Shown here: one piece after another, positions 19,026 to 31,990 of the stretch
Numbering within the stretch: position 1 is the stretch's first letter
How the letters are laid out: each line of letters begins with the position of its first letter
DNA from: Lineus longissimus
Taxonomy: Eukaryota; Nemertea; Pilidiophora; Heteronemertea; Lineidae
DNA length: 60,000 nt
Direction: 5' to 3'
Assembly: GCF_910592395.1 (NCBI RefSeq)
Contig: NC_088315.1
Location: forward strand, 1,678,501-1,738,500
The notes under the pieces: model-generated
What the model saw: the letters and a program-made list of their open reading frames with translations, nothing else
Database searches by the model: none
What the model was told of the DNA's origin: nothing
Position numbers and translations under genes: made by a program

Positions 19026-20540
19026 TCACTGCAACCCTTCGAGAACGCGTAGTTTCGAATACGAACTTTCTAACCAGTGTCGGATAGGTTTCATCGCATT
19101 CGGAAATTCACAATGTCCAACTGTTTGAGCTGCATCATTACGCGCTGAGCCGTAAGCTCGAATCAAAATCGTCACGGCTGTTGAAACGTGGTAATACGTT
19201 GTAGACACAAAAGCCTTGGCTTTTTTCTAGCTTGCAGTATACCTAACCGTGATCAACAAATTGTCTCCCTTCGCCGGCCTGCCCTTCCCGAAACACCATC
19301 CCCAGCCAGCTTTCTCACCACCCTCCTCGGGGTAGGCACTAATTGGCTGTATTCCCTCATGATCGCACTTGTAATGGCATTATAGTCTAACAGAGATCAA
19401 AGAGGTTCACTCGACGACATTCATGCCAATAAGCCCGCCAGTAATACCGTTGTCATTAACTAAACAAGTTCGTAATCATGTGGGCCGGCAAAGACGTCGT
19501 GACTTTGACTGTTTATAACTTTCACACAGAAGCCATATATTTTCATCAGAGATCTGCATTTAGTGTGGTTTCCGTCTCCTACCACCCAATCAGGTCGCCA
19601 GAAGAACCTTGCAAAGGCAAAACTCGGTGGCAACTGGACCAGGCTACACACGTGTAGACTTACTTTTCACTTCCATGAAGTGTCCCAGGCGTTGATTCCC
19701 CAACCAACCAGGCTGTTGAGATTCCACTTCTGATGTGACAATGATGATACAACAGTGATACAAGAAGCGCCTATATAAACCTAGGTAAGCGTTTCGAGAC
19801 CGTATTGTAGATAGTGTAGAAGAGCAGGAAACAAATGACTGAAGGCCCCTTTCATGACGAGAATTCGATCTGAGGCCCTGAACGAGTTATTCCAAACCAA
19901 CGCAAGCTATAGGGATTCCACTTGAGTCTTCACAATGCCCTGTCATTAGTGGAGGGGCAGAATGATACGCTGCTTCAACTAAACTTCGAGAACTTGACAA
20001 AAGGAAACCAGTACGTCCGCATCCTTCTCGATAGAGATTTCCACTTGTGGTATGACAAGAGTGAAGGGACAGAAGTATATGATACTGCTTCACCTCAAGA
20101 ATGGGAAACGAATTCGTGGGTATCTTTCCAGGTAGAGTAGCCATAAGATTCGTTAAGCAACCACTCCGGATGCTCCGATACTGTCAAGTATGTCGACCAA
20201 TACAGATTCTCACTATAGATATTCTCGCGGCCGTCGCCTAAGTGGTATCATAGACACTTCCAAGTGTGTCTGTCCTCCTGGAAGAGCCGCGAATACTTTA
20301 TGGCGGCTCACCCTAAAATGTCCATAGAATATGTACGCCATCCCCAGCTTTGTCTTCATCGTTTAGTTCTAGTAAGAGTGCAATGAAGGCTATGTCTGCG
20401 ACACATGTAATCCCCATCCCAGCAGACAAGGGTACTCGTGTCACCGTTACCAGGTCTGGGATGTCATCTTTCGTGATAACACGGTATCTAAATGTCAGGC
20501 ACAATGACCTCGAGTCCATCCAATGATAAGTAGACTAAAC
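19026..20540. other. Unassigned stretch with several moderate open frames on both strands
   Basis: Frames of 57-85 codons overlap on both strands at 19026-19208, 19460-19651, 19887-20144 and 20313-20519. Two minus-strand frames share a GHCE motif after an alanine/tyrosine-rich segment (about 19131 and 20000), hinting at an old duplication. Nothing could be assigned. Confidence 0.3.
19913..20131 (+). CDS. Candidate exon of unknown gene
   Basis: Seventy-three codons are open between an acceptor-like TATAG and a good donor CCAG then GTAGAG, phase 0 at both ends. The peptide includes LQLNFENLTKGNQYVRILL and ends WETNSWVSFQ, with protein-like composition and codon use. No family was identified. 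The opposite strand is also open over much of it, so strand and reality are uncertain. Confidence 0.27.
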
Positions 20541-21947
20541 GAATTGTTGAATTCCTAAAATCTAGTTGGCACTGCATACGATACACGAATGCAAATTATG
20601 ACCGGCTCATTTTCAAATTCCAGCAGTAATCCCCAAGTTACAAACCGAATTGCGGTATAATGCTGATTTCTAGCTGTTAGAGGCCTGGCAACGAAAAAAT
20701 ATGACAATTGGTTTTGGTAAGTTAACCTTCCTACGTTGTGACAGGCTACTTTGGTGCTGTCCACTGTATTACTATAGCATGGGTACATGGTCAAGATAAT
20801 TTTACATGTCAAATTAACTTGTTTTACTGTACAATATAGAAGGGCCCCTGAAAGCTATCTTCATTTTGCTGCACAGCCAAAAAAGCGCAATGGATATTGT
20901 TATCTACATGTATTACAAAACGCTTTGTGGTCTCTCATCACGTTTATGCTGATGCTAACAGCATCATCCGTGCTAATATATAAAAAGCAACATCAAGGGC
21001 AGTGACTACACCACGCAGATATAAGTGTCCCTTGTGGCTTTAATGCTTCTTTTTTGCTGTTTACAGACACAGCAGGATGCAAGCTCGAGTATATGCTATC
21101 ATTTTATGGTGGAAAAACGCCTCGCCTCCACTATCTGACTACAATCAGTACAGGTTAATGGTGCCTCTCCCGGTGGAACAGTCTATCCGTCGACGAGCCG
21201 AGGGGCTGTTTGTCACGGAGACCTCAGTGCACGAATTAAGGACTAATCATTGAAAGTGTTCTTGACATGAAAGCCTTGTGTTGATAATGGCGCGCAAATG
21301 AAATATCCATTCCTAACACTTGAGATTGTAATAAGCGCATTCCTGACAAAATGTTCGTATAATTTAATAAAAAGTGATAATTTGTGTTTTTCGCCGGTGC
21401 CATATTTAATAATTAAATATGGTTAGACGCGTGTTAATGCTGGGAGCTGTTATTGGTGTTTTTAACTGTCACTATCAGATTATAACCTACTGGGTTGTTT
21501 TAGAATGATTATCGTTGCTTTTAAGTATTAACCCTCAACTGAAAATCGTAGCGAGAAGCTTAAAAACAGATTGACCTGCTTAATTTCGATCACCAAATCA
21601 ACGGTAGTCCTATCCGTCATTGAAATAGGATGCTAGGTTGCAGGAATGTTGTAGACTGTGTTACATTAAATTTCGCACATCTCGTACCCCAATCACGTTA
21701 CCCAGGAGCCGGCAAAAAGTCGCGGAACATTCGAGGTAAATCAGCGTTTCCGATTATTTCCATGTCGCAAACGAGTGCGGGTTGATTTACCCAATCATGA
21801 CTTCATCCCTCGGGGATCCGGAGCCGGCGAGCGTTTTTTAAGGAGAGGTTCATTACATGGGAAGGCGTTCATTTGGGGCAGAAAAATAGATGAAGCCGAT
21901 GATTATGGCAATTGGATGGAGTAAATAAGGTTACTTATTGCGTCTAC
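20541..21947. other. Intergenic, nothing recognised
   Basis: No exon, RNA gene or clear repeat was seen. Confidence 0.5.
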
Positions 21948-22173
21948 CTTTGATCCATCGGGTTCAAATACGTGCCAGGAGTCACTGATACTCAGATTGG
22001 ATATAAAAGGTGAGGTTCGTTTGCAGTTGCAATCGCCATGATTGGGATCGAGTCCATTGATTGAATCACTACCGGACGACAGCGTCTCTGTGATAAGGTT
22101 GTTCAGCGTGGATACAGCGATGGCTAGAACAATGGTCTTCCATCTTACAGTTGCTGTAAACAGTACCATGTCA
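21948..22173 (-). CDS. Candidate first coding exon of a secreted or membrane protein
   Basis: On the minus strand a very good acceptor (TTTATTGCTGCTACAG) is followed by TGAC and an ATG at 22169. The frame then runs 74 codons to a good donor (CAAAG then GTAGAC) at 21948. The N-terminus has a basic start (RWK) and a hydrophobic segment (TIVLAIAVSTLNNLI) like a signal peptide or anchor. After it come a Cys pair (CNC) and an N-glycosylation site (NLS). No family was recognised and no matching next exon was identified. Confidence 0.35.
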
Positions 22174-22718
22174 CTGTAGCAGCAATAAAAGGCAGCATAT
22201 CATCTTTACTGAGACATAGCGAGAAAGTAGGTTTTCACTTTGATGTTCAAACCGTCCTAACTGAAAAAGCCTCAAACTGGAAGTATTTCCCTCGCTGTGG
22301 CATTTCATTTTCCTGTGATATGGATATCCAAGACAGGCGTGGGAGATTTTTCATCTCGACATTCATGAACTAATTATCAGCCCTACTTCACACAAAATGA
22401 AAATTGACATTCAGCTGGTTGCGAACTAACTAAATCATTGTCTCTGTATGAAGCTCATAATGTAAGTTTTCATCATGTGAAAAGTCTATCATTCACGAAA
22501 TTACTTGTTAACGATCAACTTGCTTGAAAGTCTATGGGAAGACCAAAGATAAAAGTAGTTTCTTCGTCATCGCTGCTAAGAGGAATATACGACAATGTAA
22601 CGAAATACGCTTTTCGTTCTTCTGCAGAAGTATGTTGTTACAATACATTCAATCCTGATATATCAAAGTACCGAAATGATAAGCAGAAACCTGCTGTTGA
22701 TAAACGTTGATGCCGTGT
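22174..22718. other. Intergenic, nothing recognised
   Basis: No supported feature. Confidence 0.45.
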
Positions 22719-22900
22719 GCCGGTGTAATGTTTTTGAGTGTTTCTGTTTTTGATTGTTTCCCCTCATTGTTTGGGAACGCTCAAAAATAGATTGACAAGT
22801 ATTTCTGTGTATCCCCCCTATTGAAAAGTCGTGGTCTCTCTAGCTGCCTATTGTTTGGAAACACTGACACATGGGAAACAACCACAGATGTTACACCGGC
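22719..22900. mobile_element. Possible 182-bp inverted-repeat element
   Basis: GCCGGTGTAA (22719-22728) is matched by TTACACCGGC (22891-22900). Inside each end lie further imperfectly paired blocks (TTGTTTCCC and GGGAAACAA; ATTGTTTGG on the left and again near the right). It is MITE-like in size. No target-site duplication is evident. Confidence 0.4.
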
Positions 22901-23125
22901 GCCCTGATGAGATTCGTATGCGATCTATAAGTTCATGAACAGTTTCCGCAACGGCAACCCTGGCAAGTTTCTAATAACATCTTGATTTGGAGGATAGAAA
23001 ATAGAAACATATAGCTTTACGTCTCGGCCTAATATCCCTCACACCCGCTACACAGCTGCTGTTTCAGTTTAATTGCCTCTTTTAACACCGATCAATACAA
23101 ATTAAAAGGAAATCATCTCTTTGTA

Positions 23126-23169
23126 CACGTGACTTAATGATGTCACGTGACTTCTTAATTGATCACGTG
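23126..23169. promoter_or_regulatory. Cluster of three CACGTGAC E-boxes
   Basis: CACGTG occurs at 23126, 23144 and 23164, each followed by AC and an AT-rich filler. The second has the extended palindrome GTCACGTGAC, a bHLH-zip (MITF/TFE, USF-type) site. No transcript start was identified next to it. Confidence 0.45.
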
Positions 23170-26100
23170 ACATACTTAAAAGCGGCAGTAAAAGTACTTG
23201 ATGTCGCAATATGTATCATAAAGTTTTGATAGAGATGGATGGTGAATTGAGAGGATGCGAATGCCTTCCCCAGAGATAGTTGATAGCACTCGGAATCGAA
23301 TTTCCTGTTGCGGTTACAAAATTAGGCCAGAGTAGAATAAAGACGCGTGAATTTTACTGAATATATGTTGTTGACTGCAATATTGAAGACAAAGTTCAAA
23401 CAGTGCAATGCTGCCAAGTAGCACCATTGTTAAAGCTAAACGCTTGACACCGTGTGCCCCCAAAGTCGGTTGAGCCTTATGCTGACCAATACGTCTATGA
23501 ATCTCCTCCGAACGTTTCCTTCGATACGTTTGGATGTTTGAACTAAGTAATCCAAGTCTCAACTACCTCCCGAACGGCTGCAGCTATCCAACGCTCCCAC
23601 GTCAGTATACACTCATGAATACATGCATGAATTCCCTTTAAAGATTTTAATGCGACAGAGTTGACCTTAGCCATCAATAATCTCCAGACGTCTCTGACCT
23701 TTTGAAGCCAACACTCTCGTGGATAGACCTTGATGGATGGACAAACCACCAGCAACTGTGACAATTCAATTATTCCTCATATGATGAATTACTTGGCTTC
23801 AATTGCCTTGACTGACATATCCCTTGATTCCCATCAGGCCGCACTATAAAGCTTTTAAAGTCTTAATGAGACCGGGGAATAAACCAGAGTAGATATTGAC
23901 CCGAGCGGGTAACGAATTCCAGAAATCGTGTTAGCAGTGACATTTTGATATTGATACAATATTCACTTGGATTAGAATCTGTCTGTGCAGAAAACTGTAA
24001 GTATATACATTGGATACCTTCAGCGAACCCCATTTTGACACAGGCATGATGAGGCCGGGGCGTTTTCTTCGGCAAAACGGTCTATCTTCGTATCATCGCC
24101 AGTTATCTGTTGTCTCTTCCGCTATGAATTTGAGTAAGACAAATAGTAATTATGAAAAAAAATACAATTTAATTCAAATTTTAAAGATCCTTTACTAAAT
24201 TGGAATTCCTCCATTTATCGATGATGGACTTGTTCGGTTTACCTTCCCAAAGTGAACTCAATACATTGATATGTCACTGTGTATTAGCCTATTTATTCTT
24301 AGACAAAATGAAAACTTTCAAAAAGAGCAATTCACACCTTCCTCCTTGATTACATTTGTATTTGAAAACGACAACGAATCCACTTTATTTTGCTTATTTC
24401 CCAAACGGCACAGCACTTTACATTCACCGCACCAGGTAAATAGATATCAATATGCATTTTATTAAATCTAATTGAGCGCAGGTGTGTGATGTTGACAGTA
24501 GAGTTCGAATTTCCTGTCAGATCAATCTGCGTGATTCTAGCAATGCAACAAAAATTTCATTCCATTATTGGGCTATTTTCAAAAATGCTGTCTATTCATT
24601 TTTAATGTTATAGTCGAACTTGCTGGTTGATTTTTCTATGGAGAGAGCATTAAGAAATAGAGAGGACGTTCGTCAATATTGGAATATTTCGCAATCTCGA
24701 CCATTTGTCTCATCCGTTTTCCCGGGAACCCCCATTAGGTAATAACACCTTTCAAATTAAGGATAACACGTCAGATATTTTAGTGACTCTTTAAACGACA
24801 TCCGAGCCAGGTATCAAGAGGACAACACTAACACGATATGGCACGCTGCTATTGCTCGTCACCCTCGCACTCTGCTAGTACTCGTCACCTTTCAATCCCA
24901 GTTGGTGTCTCGTGTTTTCTTCGCGACACGAATTCTCAATTACGACAGTTATGTGAAAAGAAAATAGTTTAGAACCACTGCCGATAGACATGCTAGACAA
25001 TTCTGCTGTCTGGCATGTCGGCATCTGACAACCAAAGCTGAAACTGAAGGGAAACCGTTACAGGTTGTTTTCACTTGTTTCAAGTATGTATATTGTTGAA
25101 ATGTCATTTTATGTATAACGTGTAATGCACTGATGAAGGAATGAAGTAGGACAATTCGAATTGCTAATATCAGTCTTTTGCTGTGAAATGTTAAGGGAGG
25201 CTCATTAGATAGCGCTAGTAACACATATATCACGAATCTGATGCGGAAGGAAATATAACGTGCGTGTCCAGTACCTTTGCCTGTTCTTGCTATTTCATAA
25301 ATTGTTTAGAGATTATCGCATTCGACAGTCTGTGAGAAAACCAAGTCGCTCACTCTTATACTGGTAGACATCGCATGGTCCATGTTGAGTAATGTTCTGT
25401 GTCTGCCTCGTTTCCCTCTTGCAGCGCAATGAAAAAAACGTAGCATCATTTCCATACCAAGTCAATTCCCCTTTCTATGCTTTGCTAAACCTTGGGCTCA
25501 ACAAAAATTCCTGAGAAGGAAATGTATCATCCAGCTCCGTCTTTTTATGACTGCTAATAATCCTCGTTTTGCCTTACAGTAGATAAATCTCGCTCCATAA
25601 TGCATTGCATTATCCTAGCATTGTTGTCAATGTCTTCTTACTGTTCTATACGACTATCTGCTCCCTGAGGATGGCAGCAAGTTATGGTTAAAAAAACAAT
25701 GCATTTAGTTCTTAAAATCTTGGCATTCTCGAACAGTTGGTGAACAAAACGTGCAGCAGCTGATAATGTTCCTGGTGATTTCATGCTTTATGTAGAAATG
25801 GACCATTTGTTCAGCACGGCCGTTATCTGCAAGAACGCAGCAACCCATTTTTGCAAGACTTGTGAAAACTGCGAACAAAAAATAAGGTTTTATGGAACCA
25901 AATGTAACGGAATCGAGTTGCATGTACTAGATTTGACAATGCGAAGAGGAACATTAAATGCACTGCAAGAACTACATCCAATGGGTTGGGGTTTTTTCCA
26001 GTGTGTGAGTGCAGGATTTGTAATTTTTGTTTAATCCTAGCTCTAACCTTACCCTTTCTAAGATATCGCTAACCCCTATCGAACCTTACCGTCCTAACTC

Positions 26101-28214
26101 TCTCATTGTACGCCTTTTTTATCAATCACGAACTAGAGTGAAATGTTTGCCTTCCCATACGGGTGTTCTGACGGACATCACATACACTGCAATAACATCA
26201 AGTCGACCGTAATAATATACATTGTATACATCTAAAGAACTCTAAGTAGCTGGAGGGAAATGATAATATTGCCCGTCCAATTTGTCACTGCTTCCTTTAG
26301 CTGTCTCTACTGATTGTTCAAATACACAAAGCAAATAACTGACAAGAAGGGTGATGGGCAGTTTTGTGATCTATCTCGACATGTCGATTGCATGCCCTTG
26401 GCTGTTAGCTTTATACTGAACTCATGGGAACCATCTGGAACTATTTGATTAAACATGTTATCTTGCTGTTTCCATTGGATATAGTAATGTACCTTACGTA
26501 GAAGACACTGGCACGACAAGCCAAATTTCGGATGCAGCGTACACTATTTACAATAGTGTTTCTGAGCCAATGTGTTCAGATGTGCATATTTTAGACATGC
26601 ATACGTAATGTACGCTCAGTTGCCAGCTGCGCCACCGATAGAATGAGGGTGTTCACTATTGCACACAGTCACATTCCTGACCTTGGTGTAGGCTATGGTT
26701 TGTCTGGTTTTCCCCTGGCTTCCTCTAGAATAGCTTTCCGTCATCTTAAAAACAAGACGACCTTCACAACATGCTTCAAATATAACCTTACATTAGTGAC
26801 ATATTGCTACTCGCATTTAGTATCATTGCTAGCGCTTCCAGGCCACTGGCTATTTCCCTCGCCATATGACCATGGGTCACGACTGGCTGCGCCTCGCCGC
26901 ATCCTTTGGTTGGCGACATCCGCTGCCGCAACAAGTCCTTTCATTAATCATCTCTGCCAATTAACACTTCAAAGCTTCTCGGTTCCTAATAAGGCAAGAG
27001 ACAGTAAGCACACCCCTGTGTCTATATGATCACTAATTACCGGGAGAATGGAATGAATAGGCCGGTGTCACAACTTCGATATGTGTCTCTGAGGATTATC
27101 CCGATAAGTCTAGTGATGCGACGAGGTGTCATTTTCGTCACAAAATCTTAGCTACTGAGGTAATGATGAAGACAGACTTCAGGTTGGCAAGGAATTAAGT
27201 TACCCTACGTGTAGTCTAATGCATGATCTTTACGTACGTTCAATGAAGGGTATTTCTAGTTACTATCTCACAAAGGAATCAGTCTGTCCAAAAAGGCTTC
27301 ACGTCGTATCATTTGGTTGGGCCCAATGACAATATCAAGGGTATCAAATGAAGTATAAATCTCGGAAGTAGGTACATGTTGTTTACTGCAAAGGCATAAG
27401 ATTTTGTTATTGGATATTGTTACTGAAACTAGTGTAACGTTACACCAGAACCCAAGACCTATCTCCGCAGTATTGTGATATAAGTTCCTCCCCCCGCCGC
27501 TACGATCGAGCTGCAATCCGATCAACAGACTCAGTTTTATTTTGACTTCTCCGTTGGCAAGATCGCTCCGCGCGCTGCAGCTCGTGTTTGCTTGGCAACG
27601 GTGAAGTATTATGGATACGGACACCTGAGGATGTAACCATTGTCAGGATCGAGAGCTAATAAAGGATTACTAATATATATTGCTATAACAGGTAGGTTGT
27701 TGTGTGTACTTAAAATCACGTTTAATGTCAATTTGTATCTGTTTTTCCTTTTGTAACAAGACAACACGACACGTTTTGTTGCCGAGACAAATCTCTCAGT
27801 TATAGAATAATAACCATCAGATATGAACTTATTCAATCTATATGTACCGTGTATACTTAGCGCATCTCCGAAAGATATTCCATGTCTAACAGCTTCGCAA
27901 AGTGATATGCCGTATAAAAAAGTTCATAATAAAAGTTTAGAATACTCGTGCAGTGGTTTCACTTAGTAGCTTAGGTCTTGATAAATATACTGAACATTAA
28001 GTCAGTAATGAAATGAGGAGATGAAACAAAGCGTTGACCCCCGTCCCCTTGGGTAGCTTCCCCCTTACAATCGACATTGGCTTAGTTACCATCGCATATT
28101 GTAGAAGTATAGATTTTGCCAGAGGTTGAAATGAACTCGCTCAGCAGCTTCCACTCCCTAATTATTTTAGCCGATGTTGAAGTATGTCGGTTTAAAACGA
28201 CCAGAAACAAGCAG
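23170..28214. other. Intergenic, one CpG-denser pocket
   Basis: No gene could be supported. About 27480-27610 is richer in CpG than its surroundings and contains GGCAAC (27594-27599), an RFX-type half-site. It could be a small promoter, but no exon was found beside it. Confidence 0.4.
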
Positions 28215-28360
28215 GACTGGTTGTAAAAACAAATATTGTCACTAACGTTGGCGTTGACTTAACTTAGCGTTATCTCCTTCAGTTAAGCCCTTAGTCGACT
28301 TAGACGCCAAGTAAGTTATCGCCAGCGTTAGTGACAAAGGTTGTTTTGAACGACATGGCC
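28215..28360. mobile_element. Fold-back (MITE-like) element, copy 2
   Basis: The arms TTGTCACTAACGTTGGCG (28236-28253) and CGCCAGCGTTAGTGACAA (28320-28337) pair with one mismatch. The outer flanks also pair imperfectly. The downstream flank shares GTTTTGAA with the copy at 16.83 kb. No coding sequence. Confidence 0.7.
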
Positions 28361-31300
28361 GGAAGGATGCTAGTCCTCTTTGTCAACATTTATGACATTT
28401 TTGTCCCGTTGATTGACGTTGGCAAATACCAGCAAATAAAAGACATAATCCATCTTAAATTATATTAGTTCTTAACAAACTAAGTTTATCATATAGGCCT
28501 AGGTCCTTCCCAAAAGTGACTTCCCTCTCATACTAATCAGCGATAATAATAATCACGTGGTTTGTTCATCACATGTTAGCTAAATCGTGCATCCCATTCG
28601 CACCTTCTCTGAACAACAGACCAGTCTGCCTCATGTGCACATTAATATTGTTTATTTATTCTTGACAGTTAACAGATTGCTTTTATTTGCGATTGTCTAC
28701 GTGTGGGCGGTTGGAAAATGCACACGGATATGAACTTATTTGCCCAGTTGTGTGCAAATGAGAGGTTGGTGTCATTATTGCATTATCATCAGGCTGTTTG
28801 TGTGTGCAATATTTCGGTTCAATGACGTTTTACTCCAGTGACCCGGGGTAGAGTCACAAACCTATACAGTCTCTAATGGATTTCTTGCCACAACTGTGAA
28901 CTTGTCTAGAGACGCCTCTAGCCAGTGTCTAAAGTTGTCTCGAAACGCCATTGACTCTAGGTATGACGTTTGCGACAGGTTAATGATGGGATGATAAAGA
29001 TATAGCTGACACGTGATCCACCCTCAGCTCATTGCCTTACCGTAACGGAGAAATCGATGAGTTACATGATAAAGCCTGAAGATGAATGACTTATCAATGT
29101 CAGGTGACATTCAGGATTGGCGCTTATTTCTGAGATGTTAAGCTATGAGACGATGATACTTGTATACGAGAATCGTGTACTGATACGACCAAGAATTTTT
29201 AATTACGACGTCCCACGCAGACAGTTTTAAGTGCTGCTAAATGGCCATGTCGCGCTTAACTGCGTATGGTAGTGTGCGTTGCATCATGTTTAATCATGCA
29301 AAAAGAAATATTGACATTTGTTTCAAAAATATCAGTAGCGTATGGGTGTATCATAAAACACCAAGCATATGTTGAAATTTCTGACATTTTCGAACAGGTT
29401 TTATTGAGAGAAACTGAAGCAGATCGATTTTTGTTGGTATTGACACATTCCTTTCAGACTAATTGTAAATACCACTGGTCGATTTTCAGCCTGGGTTATC
29501 AACTTTCCAATGAACATTAGCAAACACTGCACACGATCTCAGCTCAAACGAGCTTCAGCTTAAAACCGCGGTCTCTCAAAAGTAATTTAAGTGCACTTCG
29601 CAACTTTCTGTGAATGACTCGGTACTCGTTGAGAGCAGCGCATCGACTCTGAGTCAAAGCCATGCATCTGTTTCTTTCTTCTTTTCCTCTCAAAGACAAA
29701 ATTTCCCCTTTTTTATGCATCTGTTTAACTGATTTGTCATGTTTCGACTTGAAATCGATTCTTTGCCGGTGACAGGTTTCGCGAAGGATGTGTAAGAAAC
29801 GATCGCTCAACCCTGGGAAACTGACGAAAGTGTCTCTCTTGTTTTGCAGGATTTGATATTTTGTGGAAGGGAAGTTGCTTTAAAATAATTTTGTACTTCG
29901 TAGTGCACGACTTCCCGACCTCACAGAATAGTCAAAGTGTTCGAACACCATAAATTTTATCGTGCGCTGCGCGGCACTGGCGCATGTGAGAATCTATGAC
30001 GTGTCACTATGTCGGGCATTTGGCGCCCCAAACTTTGTTACTTTATTGGAACAAGGATTAGTCACTCATTCAAATACATTTCTGGCGAAAATCTCCACTA
30101 ATGCAATAAACCAACGACTAGAACTCCTTCCTATACATTAATTGTATTTTATAATCTTGATATTACCAAGAGAGTAACAAAATATGTACTCTTGATATTC
30201 CCGCTGGCAAAGTAGGCATCGACCAACTGTCATCTGCGGCCGGCACCCGATAAACCAAGATAATCGCTGGATTGCCTTCTTTCACGCTATCAAAATGTTA
30301 AGCGCTTCACCCGGTCAATAGATTCAGACGCCGAGGTCTGCTTTGGGGAGAACTTTGAAATCCGATATGCAGGCAAGTTGGTAGTCTTCTTTCATACTCT
30401 GTTTAAAATGCTGATCAATGTTAACTACTTTCAGAGGATCTCTAGAAGCGGTCACGATCACGCATACAGGTCGTTAAGTAAAAAGTTGTTTTTCGATTTT
30501 GTCTTGTTTTACCTATCGCAAAGCAGATCATTAGTCGACCATTTATGTGTCAAATAGGCGTACAGCAATTAGGATAATGATACATTCATTAATTATTGAA
30601 ATGGTGGAATTAACCTGATCTTCGATAAAGAATGATACCCTAATTAGCCCCAGTCGTCGCATACACACAATCACAAGTTGGCATTGGCAAGTGGTTTACA
30701 CTCCGCACTGAATTATTTACCTGAATAATGCACCATTGTGGGTTCAGTTGGCTCAACGAACACATAGTTATCCCCTTTTAAGGACAGTTCTTAAGTTTCG
30801 AAAGTGACAGGCCTGGTTGCATCATTGAATATGGCAAGTTAGGTAATGATTTCAATGTGTATTTGGTGGATTATCCCCCTTTGACGAAAGTGTGTATGTT
30901 TATAATTGATCATAACCGTGATCTATCTCTCATGTAAATTAATCTACCCCTCTCCACCCACCGTCGTTATATCTTCCAACACTACTACTGTACTAATGGG
31001 TCTTACCCTTTTCACTGTTACCAAACGGGCCAAAACCCTATGCTCATTTCACCAGTGAGCCTGGGTTCAGTTGTTCTAAACAAGTAAATTTTTTGTTCGG
31101 TTGAGTCTAACTGGATGTCCATTAGACTTAACTGAAAAGGTGACGCTAAGTTTCCGTCAACTGGCTAATTTTTAAATCGAAATCGTCACAAGAGATTTGG
31201 GGCTATAATAGACACGGATTTGGTCAGAAACACAAAAGTAAAGATAACGCTGAAAGTGTAATTTGAAATATTTATTTCAGAACAAACAAACAGTATGATA

Positions 31301-31550
31301 CAAAACAATATACATGTATATGGAATTAATATCAGTTCGAATCAGTCAGTTCCGTCGGTCCTACCGACACAATATGATAGTTCTCTCGATGTAGAATCTC
31401 AATGTAGCAGGCTATGGACAAGAGCAGGCCGAAGGCACACCGTGCGACACAACAATTTCTACCGAACTCAACGAAATGTCCTTCACGACACCCGTTACCG
31501 GTACTCCGACAAACAGTCGGACACTCTCTAAACAGCGATAGCAATTCTAA
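28361..31550. other. Intergenic; minus-strand poly(A)-like signal near 31270
   Basis: No gene is recognised. TTTATT near 31269-31274 would be AATAAA on the minus strand, so the repeat region above it could be the 3' part of an unrecognised minus-strand transcript. Confidence 0.35.
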
Positions 31551-31990
31551 GATAGACCAGCACACAGCCTATCAAAACATCCCCGCGCCCAGCAGGAGTC
31601 GGTGGCAGAAATGCAAAGAGAGACCAGCAGAGAGCTAATCCAAAACATCCCCGCTCACAGCAAGATTCGGTGGCAGCAATGCCAGGAGAGACCAGCCAGG
31701 GCTAATCCTAAACGTCCCCGCAGAGAGCAGGTTTCGATGGAAGCAATGCAAAGATAGACCAGCACAAAGCTAGTCCAAAACGTCCCCGCAAACAGCAGGT
31801 TTCGGTGGAAGCAAGACCAGCAACGAGATGCAAGCAAGCAAGACCAACAAGATAGACCAGCACACAGCCAGTCCTAAAAGTCCCCGCACTCAACAGGATC
31901 CAGTGACGTGATGAAACCAAACACAACAATATCCGGTTGCTGCAAAGCCAAGATAAACCAGGACAGAACTGGTTCAAGCGTCCCTGCACA
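31551..31990. repeat. Degenerate minisatellite, ~67-bp unit
   Basis: GAKARACCAG-type unit starts fall at 31551, 31618, 31686, 31753, 31851 and 31952. Each unit also carries a block like AAAACRTCCCCGC and a block like CAGGTTTCGGTGG. The fifth interval is longer because of a partial unit rich in GCAAGACCA. Units differ by scattered substitutions. Confidence 0.85.

Noticed and set aside
26643-27029. A 128-codon plus-strand frame starting with ATG
   Set aside because: No family motif, no signal for splicing or polyadenylation, and composition typical of chance frames.
27268-27624. A 118-codon minus-strand frame next to a CpG-denser pocket
   Set aside because: Peptide has no recognisable domain or signal peptide. 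The pocket alone is too weak to call a gene.
31329-31345. GTTCGAATC, a tRNA T-arm-like motif
   Set aside because: No A-box or cloverleaf can be drawn around it.
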